A stretch of 8,528 nt of DNA from Bacteroidaceae bacterium (GTDB lineage Bacteria > Bacteroidota > Bacteroidia > Bacteroidales > Bacteroidaceae), in assembly GCA_016302435.1 (NCBI GenBank), contig JAEDNQ010000098.1, forward strand, positions 1 through 8,528. The letters run 5' to 3'. A program made the translations under genes and the position numbers. Positions 1 to 6,375 of this stretch are shown here, piece after piece; positions within the stretch are counted from its first letter, which is position 1; the number at the start of each line of letters is the position of its first letter. A model generated the notes under the pieces. It was given only the letters and a program-made list of their open reading frames with translations. It had not been told where the DNA came from and searched no databases.

Positions 1-60
1 TCGCTTGCCCTGGGCTAAGCGCTCGTTGGGCTTTCAGCCCGTTGCACCTGATGGCCCCAT
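1..60. repeat. GC-rich hairpin segment, possible dispersed intergenic repeat
   Basis: A GC-rich block sits at the window edge, upstream of an AT-rich leader. It contains a perfect 5-bp stem (GGGCT at 28-32, loop TTC, AGCCC at 36-40) and a nearby AGCGCT palindrome. It resembles, from memory only, short intergenic repeats that recur in Bacteroidales genomes and carry the same GGGCTTTCAGCCC core. No second full copy is in this window, so repeat status is inferred. It could instead be the tail of an upstream gene or terminator cut by the window edge. Confidence 0.3.
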
Positions 61-139
61 TGTTCCTGATTATTTCACATCAAACTGGACACCCTAATAG
101 TTTATCTAACATCAATAATTAAAAAAACAAGTTTACGAC

Positions 140-334
140 ATGAACAAAAAACTAACAAAGTCAACCAACAAGATGATTGGTGGTGTATGTGGCGGTATAG
201 CCGAATACTTTGATTTGGATCCAACCATCATCCGTGTGGCATACGCTTGCCTCACTGTCTTCTCCGCAGGTTTTCCTGGCATCATCCTATACCTCATCCT
301 CGCCGTGGTGATGCCAGCTAAGAATCAGTACTGA
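140..334 (+). CDS. Small PspC-domain membrane protein
   Basis: This is a 64-residue protein made of little more than a single PspC domain. The hallmark core is visible: a basic N-terminus, then MIGGVCGGIAEYFDLDPTII (residues 12-31), then R-V-A-Y and one hydrophobic segment at about residues 33-59 ending in a V-M-P motif. In proteobacteria PspC is an inner-membrane sensor of the phage-shock (envelope stress) response. Short stand-alone PspC proteins are common in Bacteroidetes, usually without other psp genes, and their exact role is unclear. The start is the only ATG that gives the full domain; it follows an A-rich leader (120-139) with no obvious Shine-Dalgarno. It appears monocistronic, with a hairpin 14 bases after the stop. 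The family call is firm; a role in membrane stress is inference. Confidence 0.88.
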   Translation: MNKKLTKSTNKMIGGVCGGIAEYFDLDPTIIRVAYACLTVFSAGFPGIILYLILAVVMPAKNQY

Positions 335-347
335 CTGCCCTGACAGC

Positions 348-365
348 CCCACTCTTCCGAGTGGG
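348..365 (+). terminator. Hairpin after pspC, possible terminator without a U-tract
   Basis: A perfect 7-bp stem (CCCACTC / GAGTGGG) closes a TTCC tetraloop shortly after the pspC stop codon. The position fits transcription termination or 3'-end protection of the pspC mRNA. No T-run follows, so classical intrinsic termination would be weak. Confidence 0.45.
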
Positions 366-540
366 CGATGGGAGCCGAGCTGCATACAAATGGAAATGGC
401 TCGCTTGGGCAAAGCACATAGCCTTCGAACTGGCATTATCACCGCAGACCAAGCATTGGGGCAACTACTATACAAGGCTGTGAATCATCAGATTTGCATC
501 CAATTCCCACCAATATAGAATATGGACATCAAAGAAAAAG
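366..540. other. Non-coding stretch between pspC and the terminator
   Basis: I see no convincing gene here. The frame ending at the TGA at 481-483 stays open back into pspC and reads RAAYKWKWLAWAKHIAFELA (from 376) and on for 15 more residues, but it has no ATG of its own and matches no family I know. An imperfect inverted match (GAGCC at 372-376, GGCTC at 398-402) is too weak to call a structure. The A-rich end (531-539) supplies the U-tract of the minus-strand terminator next to it. Confidence 0.4.
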
Positions 541-572
541 GGAGGGTGTGTCGATATGTTGACACACCCTCC
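541..572 (-). terminator. Strong intrinsic terminator of the beta-galactosidase gene, probably bidirectional
   Basis: A perfect 12-bp stem (GGAGGGTGTGTC / GACACACCCTCC) surrounds an 8-base loop. On the minus strand it lies about 30 bases after the beta-galactosidase stop and is followed by CCTTTTTCTTT, a good U-tract. On the plus strand it is followed by TTATTT, so it may also stop readthrough from pspC. The two genes converge on it. Confidence 0.9.
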
Positions 573-602
573 TTATTTGGTGTTATAGCGAGATGTCTGA
601 TA

Positions 603-3600
603 TTATCTCACTGGTGAGATGATGTATGTGTAAGAATAGTCCTTGTATGGCATCTGATATTCGGAGCGTGGCCATGCGCCCCATGAGTTGACGCATCCTA
701 CGCCCATGGAGCGTGAGGCGATGTGGAGGTCGGTGAATGGACGCTCTGTGAGGTCGCCGCTGTGGTGCTGAGCCTTGTGGCGTGAGGGCTGAAGGTCGTC
801 TTCGGTGTAGTTGAGGGCTTGGCACTCAAGGGGTGCTGTACCGGCGAAGCTGAGGCCGAGGCCTTGCTTGTTGGTGATGGTCCAGTAGCGTACGCCTGTC
901 TTTGTGCCTGTCTCCTGTGGACGCACATATCCCCAGAACTGGTCGGCTACGGTCTGGCGGTAGATGCCAATGTTCTGGCTGTAGGCACGGTCGATGTAGT
1001 TCTCGTGTGGGCCCTTGCCGTAGTACTCTATCTGTGAGTATTCTTTTGGCATCTGCATCTGCATGCCGTAGCGCAGAAGCTGTGGCTTGTTCTTGGCGTC
1101 AGGGTTGACGGTGAGGTCTTGTGTGACGATGAGCTGGCCTGTGGGGAGCATGGTGTAGGTGAGCTTGACTTTTGCCTCAAGGTCTTTCAGCTCATATTCG
1201 GCTGTGACGACATAGCGTGAGCCGTCTTGCTTGATGTCGAAGCTCTTCTTGTCGAGGTGTGGGTGCTGCCATGCTGCAAAGCGGTTCTGGAAGTTGGCTC
1301 CGAAATCGTTGTCGGTGGCTGCTCGCCAGAAGTCGGGTGTGAGTTCGGAGTCGTCGGTGAGCATTGGCTGTCCGTTGACATCGATGTAGGAGACGAAGCC
1401 TGTGTGCTTGCTGAAGGTGACGTCTACTCCGTTGGCTGAGAGGACTGCATAGACAGCGCGGTCGTCGAGGGTGACGGCTGGTGTCTTGGCTGCTTCGGCC
1501 TGGGCTGTGAGGGCGTCGACTGTTGGGAAGGCGTAGTCGGTGAGGGTGAACTGCTCGTGTGCGACGATGTCGCCTGCTGTGAGGAGCGGTGTGTCGCTGA
1601 GGAGGCGGAAGTTGATGTTGGCGAGGAGTTCCTTGCCCTTGTTGGCATCGTCGGCCTGTGCCTTGGCTATGGCGTCGATGGTGATGACGGCTTTGCCCTG
1701 TGGCTTGATGGCGAGTGAGGAGAGTGACTTTGTGCCCTTGTCGATGAGGATGCCATCGGCAAATATCTCATAGCTGAGTGAGACGTAGTCGAGGGGGCGG
1801 AAGAAGTTCTCATTGTATATCTCCACCTTGCCTGTCTTGGCGTCAGCGAGTGTGGCCCAGATGTCCTGATAGTAGTATTGTATCTCGTAGGCATGTGGAT
1901 TCGGCACGCGGTCTGGGTTGATGACTCCGTTGCAGTTGAAGTTGTTGTCGGAGGCTGGGAAGCGTCCGTAGTCGCCGCCGTAGGTCCAGATGGGTTTGCC
2001 TGTCACCTTGCTTGTGCCGCGGAGTCCCTGGTCGATGAAGTCCCAGATGTAGCCGCCCTGGTAGTTGGGGTACTTGCGTATCATGTCCCAGTATTCCTTG
2101 AATCCGCCGCCTGAGTTGCCCATGGTGTGGGCGTACTCGCACTGGATGAGGGGACGTGGGTTCTTTTCTCCGCAGTAGCGCTCGCAGTGGCCGTAGTCGG
2201 CATACATGGGGCAGTAGATGTCGGTCTTGCCTTGTTTGGCTGCCTGTTCGTACTGGCATGGGCGTGAGGGGTCGTACTGCTTGACGAAGTCGTAGGCGTC
2301 CTCGAAGTTTTTGCCGTAGCCAGACTCATTGCCGAGTGACCATACGATGATGGAGGGGTGGTTTTTGAGCACATAGATGTTGTGGCGCTGGCGCTCGATG
2401 TGCATGTCGTGGAAGCGTGGGTCCTTGGCGAGTGTCTTTTCGCCGTAGCCCATTCCGTGGCTCTCTATGTTGGTCTCTGCTGTGACGTAGATGCCGTAGA
2501 TGTCGCAGAGTTCGTACCAGCGTGGGTCGTCGGGATAGTGGCATGTGCGGACGGCGTTCATGTTGAGCTGCTTCATGACCTGTATGTCCTGTATCATGCG
2601 CTCTACTGAGACGACGTAGCCTCCGTCGGGGTCGAGCTCGTGGCGGTCGGCTCCCTTGATGAGGACAGGCTGTCCGTTGACGAGCATCTGCTGGTTCTTT
2701 ATCTCAACCTTGCGGAATCCGACACGCTGAGGGATGCACTCTATGAGGCGGTCGCCGTCGTAGAGGGAGACGTAGAGGTTGTAGAGGTAGGGGGTCTCGG
2801 CTGTCCACTTGTTGACATTGTTGACATCGCCCGACTCGAAGAGGACTGGAGCGTTGTCGAGGACTTTGGCCTGATTGTTGAAGACTTCCTTGCCGTCGGC
2901 ATCTACGAGGCGGAACTTGAGTGTCTTGCCCTTGGCTGCCTGGAGCTGTACTTTGACTTTGAGGCCTCCGTCGGTGTAGTTGTTGTAGAGTTCGGGGGTG
3001 ATGAAGAGGTCTTCGATGTGGGATGTGGGGCGTGAGTAGAGGTATACTTCGCGTGAGATGCCGCACAGGCGCCAGAAGTCTTGGTCTTCGTTCCAGCTGC
3101 CGTCGCACCAGCGCATGACTTGCATGGCTATGAGGTTGTCTTTGCCTGGGACTATATACTTTGTCACGTCAAACTCTGCTGCCACCTTGCTGTCCTCGCT
3201 GTAGCCTACGTATTTGCCGTTGACGTAGAGGGAGACGTTGGATGTGGCTGAGCCGATGTGCATGTATATCTTGCTGCCTTTCCAGTCGGCTGGGACGGTG
3301 AAGGTCTGGCGGTAGGAGCCTACGTGGTTGTTTTTGTCTTGCACTGCTGGTGGCTCGCCTGTCCAGTCGGAGCGCCAAGCGTAGCAGTTGTTGACATAGA
3401 TGGCATCGCCGTAGCCGTACATCTCCCAGTTGCCTGGGACGGGAATCTGGTTCCACTGTGAGTCGTCGTAGTTGAGGGCGTAGAAGTTGTCGGGGCGCTC
3501 GTTGGCGTTTTCTACCCAGTGGAACTTCCACTTGCCTTCGAGTGACATGTAGCGGGAGCTTCGTGCCTTGGGGTTAAGACTTGGCATCTGCGACTTCTCC

Positions 3601-3755
3601 GCGAGGGCTTCTGTCTCGTAGGCGAAGTAGTTTGCCACGTCTGTCTTGCGGTTGACTTCATTGACTGCCGGGTCGCACCATACGGGTGTCTTCTGTGCCG
3701 AGGCTGCAAGTGTGCTCACGGCGAAGGCAGACATGAGATAAAGTTTTAAGTTCAT
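603..3755 (-). CDS. Secreted GH2 family beta-galactosidase (LacZ-type)
   Basis: A 1050-residue glycoside hydrolase family 2 enzyme, expected to hydrolyse terminal beta-galactosides with retention of configuration. A signal peptide is visible at residues 1-20, with cleavage likely at ASA|Q, so it acts outside the cytoplasm, probably in the periplasm. Domain order is the LacZ one: jelly-roll sugar-binding domain (about 70-240), Ig-like domain (about 245-345), TIM barrel (about 350-640), a second Ig-like domain, then the C-terminal small-chain domain (about 780-1045). The acid/base is E477 in WSLGNESGYG and the nucleophile is E540 in IQCEYAHTMGNSGG, equivalent to E. coli E461 and E537. An N-I-E-S-H-G-M motif matches the Mg-binding/active-site loop, and MGVGCVNSW near the end matches the loop with E. 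coli W999. The frame is open up to an ATG at 3872, but the start at 3755 is chosen because the signal peptide begins there. No SusC/SusD genes are adjacent. True substrate (lactose, plant galactan, host glycan) cannot be told. Confidence 0.95.
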   Translation of the reverse strand: MNLKLYLMSAFAVSTLAASAQKTPVWCDPAVNEVNRKTDVANYFAYETEALAEKSQMPSLNPKARSSRYMSLEGKWKFHWVENANERPDNFYALNYDDSQWNQIPVPGNWEMYGYGDAIYVNNCYAWRSDWTGEPPAVQDKNNHVGSYRQTFTVPADWKGSKIYMHIGSATSNVSLYVNGKYVGYSEDSKVAAEFDVTKYIVPGKDNLIAMQVMRWCDGSWNEDQDFWRLCGISREVYLYSRPTSHIEDLFITPELYNNYTDGGLKVKVQLQAAKGKTLKFRLVDADGKEVFNNQAKVLDNAPVLFESGDVNNVNKWTAETPYLYNLYVSLYDGDRLIECIPQRVGFRKVEIKNQQMLVNGQPVLIKGADRHELDPDGGYVVSVERMIQDIQVMKQLNMNAVRTCHYPDDPRWYELCDIYGIYVTAETNIESHGMGYGEKTLAKDPRFHDMHIERQRHNIYVLKNHPSIIVWSLGNESGYGKNFEDAYDFVKQYDPSRPCQYEQAAKQGKTDIYCPMYADYGHCERYCGEKNPRPLIQCEYAHTMGNSGGGFKEYWDMIRKYPNYQGGYIWDFIDQGLRGTSKVTGKPIWTYGGDYGRFPASDNNFNCNGVINPDRVPNPHAYEIQYYYQDIWATLADAKTGKVEIYNENFFRPLDYVSLSYEIFADGILIDKGTKSLSSLAIKPQGKAVITIDAIAKAQADDANKGKELLANINFRLLSDTPLLTAGDIVAHEQFTLTDYAFPTVDALTAQAEAAKTPAVTLDDRAVYAVLSANGVDVTFSKHTGFVSYIDVNGQPMLTDDSELTPDFWRAATDNDFGANFQNRFAAWQHPHLDKKSFDIKQDGSRYVVTAEYELKDLEAKVKLTYTMLPTGQLIVTQDLTVNPDAKNKPQLLRYGMQMQMPKEYSQIEYYGKGPHENYIDRAYSQNIGIYRQTVADQFWGYVRPQETGTKTGVRYWTITNKQGLGLSFAGTAPLECQALNYTEDDLQPSRHKAQHHSGDLTERPFTDLHIASRSMGVGCVNSWGAWPRSEYQMPYKDYSYTYIISPVR

Positions 3756-3909
3756 GGCTAATAATTGTTGTTTTAAGTTGTTTATTATATAAATATTATA
3801 TATGTGTATTTCTGAGGATGGAGGAAGGGATTCTTTGGGCGCTATGTACGTCATGAAAGATTGGGACGTCATGAACGCCCCCTTGAATCTCTCCTTGGTG
3901 TTGTACCTC
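3756..3909 (-). promoter_or_regulatory. Upstream region of the beta-galactosidase gene with a paired direct repeat
   Basis: The 50 bases before the start are very AT-rich with no Shine-Dalgarno, as usual in Bacteroidetes. I find no good TAnnTTTG -7 element on the minus strand, so either the promoter is degenerate and activator-dependent or the gene is read from the promoter of the 119-aa gene upstream. The 10-mer ACGTCATGAA occurs at 3848-3857 and again at 3866-3875, an 18-base period, about 95-120 bases before the start codon. This spacing puts both copies on nearly the same helix face, as expected of an operator. The regulator is unknown. Confidence 0.4.
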
Positions 3910-4269
3910 CTATGTCGTGGGGGCGAAGAGCAGGCGTTCTATCTCAAGGGCCATGCGCATGGCTGTGGAGGCGTCGCTGCCTGCTGGTATGGAGATAGTG
4001 GGGCACTGGGGTGAGGTGGAGGTGATGACGACCTGGTAGGTGTTGGGTAGATATGGTATGGAGGTGTTGTGGAATGTCACTTCCTTGACTTCTGCCATGT
4101 CGATGGTCTGGCCTCTGTATGCTATATATCCTTCGTCGCGCAAGCCTCCGCGACGGAAGAGGAGGAGCATGCCTTCGGTCTCTTCGCCGCGGGTGGGGTC
4201 GACGATGAGCACTTCGTCGGCCTGCTGGGGAGAGATGGGGCGCGGTGTGGTATGGTTGTTTTCTGTCAT
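3910..4269 (-). CDS. Hypothetical protein, 119 aa, possible small PH-like or DUF domain
   Basis: I do not recognise this protein with confidence. It has no signal peptide or membrane segment, so it is probably cytoplasmic. The first 20 or so residues are polar and proline-containing and look disordered. The middle alternates short beta-like stretches (MLLLFRRGGL; GYIAYRGQTIDMAEVKEVTF; YQVVITSTS), and the end is an amphipathic helix (STAMRMALEIERLLFA). A beta-rich core capped by one C-terminal helix suggests a PH-like fold, perhaps of the DUF6232 kind, but this is a guess. It is supported as a real gene by its own consensus promoter (4336-4366), a clear ATG, and a protein-like composition. It lies 154 bases before the beta-galactosidase on the same strand and divergent from mutAB. 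Confidence 0.65.
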   Translation of the reverse strand: MTENNHTTPRPISPQQADEVLIVDPTRGEETEGMLLLFRRGGLRDEGYIAYRGQTIDMAEVKEVTFHNTSIPYLPNTYQVVITSTSPQCPTISIPAGSDASTAMRMALEIERLLFAPTT

Positions 4270-4335
4270 AGGGTGTATTTAGATTTATCGGTCGAATGGT
4301 ATGGTTAGAAATGCCACAATTGTCATATCTGGCTA

Positions 4336-4366
4336 CAAAGATACAAACTTTTTCTGCTCTGACAAA
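4336..4366 (-). promoter_or_regulatory. Bacteroidetes-type promoter for the 119-aa gene
   Basis: Read on the minus strand, TTTG (4366-4363) is followed by 19 bases and TATCTTTG (4343-4336). This matches the Bacteroidetes sigma-ABfr consensus TTTG-N19/20-TAnnTTTG exactly. Transcription should start near 4329, giving a leader of about 60 bases. Confidence 0.75.
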
Positions 4367-4370
4367 AGTT

Positions 4371-4382
4371 TAATTGCAATTA
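4371..4382. promoter_or_regulatory. 12-bp palindrome between divergent promoters, candidate operator
   Basis: TAATTGCAATTA is a perfect palindrome. It lies 4 bases upstream of the -33 box of the minus promoter and 22 bases upstream of the -33 box of the mutA promoter. Nine of its bases (TTGCAATTA) recur at 4446-4454, at the predicted mutA transcription start. This is the layout of a regulator site, but AT-rich palindromes also arise by chance and no regulator is known. Confidence 0.35.
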
Positions 4383-4404
4383 TAAGTTTTTTTTACATTT
4401 TTCT

Positions 4405-4436
4405 TTTGTCCTTTCAAATAAAAAAGCGTACCTTTG
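4405..4436 (+). promoter_or_regulatory. Bacteroidetes-type promoter for mutAB
   Basis: TTTG (4405-4408), 20 bases, then TACCTTTG (4429-4436) match the Bacteroidetes housekeeping consensus. Transcription should begin near 4442, giving a leader of about 80 bases. That leader is A-rich, has no Shine-Dalgarno before the mutA ATG, and is too short and lacks the conserved boxes for a cobalamin riboswitch. Confidence 0.8.
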
Positions 4437-4523
4437 TGTGCTATTTTGCAATTAGAGGCAAATAATGGGCACATAGAACGAAGAATGAAAAACCAACATC
4501 AAATTTAAATATATTCTTTAATT

Positions 4524-6368
4524 ATGGCTAACATGAACGAAAAACTCTTCTCGGAGTTTCAGGCGCCTACGACTCAGGAATGGATGGACAAGATCCAGGT
4601 TGACTTGAAGGGTGCTGACTTCCAGAAGAGAATGGTTTGGAGAACCAATGAAGGATTTGACGTAATGCCTTTCTACCGTCGCGAAGATCTTGCTGACCTC
4701 AAGGCCGTCAATTCTCTCCCAGGCGAATTTCCTTTCGTCCGCGGCAACAAGAAGGACAACAACATCTGGTATGTAAGACAGGAAATAAATGTTGACTGTC
4801 CTAAGGCTGCCAACGAGAAGGCTCTTGACATCCTGAACAAGGGTGTGGACTCTATCGGATTCAAGATTGCAGGCAAGGACGTGAGCAAGGATTTCATCGC
4901 CACTCTGCTCAACGGCATCCTTCCTCAGTATGTGGAGCTGAACTTCAACACTTGCCAGCGCCATTGTGTGGAACTGGCGGAGATTCTCGTTGATTACTTC
5001 AAGGAGAATGGTTATCCCCTCTCTGAGCTCAAGGGCTCTATCAACTTCGACCCAATATCTCGCATCCTCTGCAACGGCAGCGACAAGTCGGCTCTCATAG
5101 CTGAGGGCAAGGCTCTCATCGAGGCTCTGGCAGAGCTGCCTGGCTACAAATGTGTCAATGTGAACTCTGTGGCTCTCAACAATGCGGGTGCTTACATCTA
5201 TCAGGAGTTGGGCTACGCTCTGGCTTGGGGCGCGGAATACATGAACGCGCTGACAGAGGCTGGAGTGGACGCCACTGAGGCCGGCAAGAGGATAAAGTTC
5301 AACATGGGCGTTTCGGACAACTACTTCATGGAGATAGCTAAGTTCCGCGCTGCCCGCATGCTCTGGGCTCAGATAGTGAAGCAGTATGAGCCTAAGTGTG
5401 ACTGTGCATGCCAGATGCATGTGTGTGCCTTCACTTCTGAATATAACCAGACTATCTTTGACTCTTACGTCAACCTGCTCCGCTCTCAGACAGAGGCCAT
5501 GTCGGCTGCCATCGCTAATGTGGACTCTATCGTTGTCACTCCGTTTGACAAGCCATACGAGGTGCCAACAGACTTCGCTGAGCGCATAGCTCGCAACCAG
5601 CAGCTCCTGCTCAAGGAGGAGGCTCACTTCGACAAGCTCGTGGACGTGGCTGGTGGCTCTTACACAGTGGAGCACCTCACTGACGCTATAGCTAAGGAGG
5701 GCTGGAAGCTCTTCCTCGAAGTGGAGAACGCTGGCGGATTCCTCGCTGAGACTCTCAAGGGCAACATACAGAAGGCTGTCAACGCTTCTAACGACAAGCG
5801 ACATGCTGACGCGGCTAAGCGCAAGGAGTTCATCCTCGGCACAAACCAGTTCCCTAACTTCAACGAAGTGTCTGAGGGCAAGGCTCCAATGGCTTGCACT
5901 TGCTCTTGCAACAAGGGTGACATCGAGACGCTCAACAAGAGCCGTCTGGCATCTGAGTTTGAGACTCTCCGCCTCGCTACAGAGAAGGCTGAGAAGCAGC
6001 CTGTGGCTTTCATGCTCACTATCGGCAACCTCGCCATGAGACAGGCTCGCGCACAGTTCTCTTGCAACTTCCTCGCTGCTGCAGGATATAAGGTCATCGA
6101 CAACCTCGGCTTCGAGACAGTGGAGGCTGGAGTGGACGCTGCTATGGAGGCTAAGGCTGACATCGTGGTCATCTGTTCTTCTGACGATGAATATGCAGAG
6201 TATGCTATCCCTGCTTTCAAATACCTCAACGGACGTGCCATGTACGTCGTAGCCGGTGCGCCAGCTTGCTCTGACGAACTGAAGGCTGCCGGCATCGAGA
6301 ACTTTATCAACGTTAAGTCTAATCAGCTGGGCACTCTCAAGGAGTACAACGCAAAACTCGGAATCTAA
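4524..6368 (+). CDS. mutA: Methylmalonyl-CoA mutase small (beta) subunit
   Basis: A 614-residue structural subunit of the heterodimeric methylmalonyl-CoA mutase, which interconverts succinyl-CoA and methylmalonyl-CoA in propionate metabolism in the cytoplasm. Residues 1 to about 480 form the TIM-barrel mutase domain; about 490-614 form a cobalamin-domain-like Rossmann fold. The B12 motif DxHxxG is missing: the matching stretch reads GNLAMRQAR (501-509), with no axial histidine, so this subunit does not bind B12, as is normal for MutA. Shared ancestry with MutB is visible in NYFMEIAKFRAARMLWAQIV, matched by NHFMEIAKMRAGRLLWAKIV in the next gene. Length is typical of the family (about 610-640). 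Two cysteine clusters stand out: C292, C294, C296, C301 and C458, C460, C462. It is transcribed from the 4405-4436 promoter and coupled to mutB by a 7-base gap. The ATG at 4524 is chosen over the one at 4533 because it is the first in frame. Confidence 0.96.
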   Translation: MANMNEKLFSEFQAPTTQEWMDKIQVDLKGADFQKRMVWRTNEGFDVMPFYRREDLADLKAVNSLPGEFPFVRGNKKDNNIWYVRQEINVDCPKAANEKALDILNKGVDSIGFKIAGKDVSKDFIATLLNGILPQYVELNFNTCQRHCVELAEILVDYFKENGYPLSELKGSINFDPISRILCNGSDKSALIAEGKALIEALAELPGYKCVNVNSVALNNAGAYIYQELGYALAWGAEYMNALTEAGVDATEAGKRIKFNMGVSDNYFMEIAKFRAARMLWAQIVKQYEPKCDCACQMHVCAFTSEYNQTIFDSYVNLLRSQTEAMSAAIANVDSIVVTPFDKPYEVPTDFAERIARNQQLLLKEEAHFDKLVDVAGGSYTVEHLTDAIAKEGWKLFLEVENAGGFLAETLKGNIQKAVNASNDKRHADAAKRKEFILGTNQFPNFNEVSEGKAPMACTCSCNKGDIETLNKSRLASEFETLRLATEKAEKQPVAFMLTIGNLAMRQARAQFSCNFLAAAGYKVIDNLGFETVEAGVDAAMEAKADIVVICSSDDEYAEYAIPAFKYLNGRAMYVVAGAPACSDELKAAGIENFINVKSNQLGTLKEYNAKLGI

Positions 6369-6375
6369 CACTACT

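Noticed and set aside
3756..3872. N-terminal extension of the beta-galactosidase to the upstream in-frame ATG at 3872
   Set aside because: It would bury a clear signal peptide 39 residues inside the protein and reads through an AT-rich leader with low-complexity residues.
4485..4508. Seven-codon upstream reading frame in the mutA leader
   Set aside because: Such short frames are expected by chance in an A-rich leader, and its peptide (MKNQHQI) shows no regulatory feature.
4442..4523. Cobalamin riboswitch before mutA
   Set aside because: The predicted leader is only about 80 bases, A-rich, and lacks the conserved B12-box type sequence and multi-stem structure.
6001..6368. MutA as a damaged, inactive mutase
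   Set aside because: Loss of the B12 histidine motif is the normal state of the MutA subunit in heterodimeric enzymes, and the reading frame is intact and full length.
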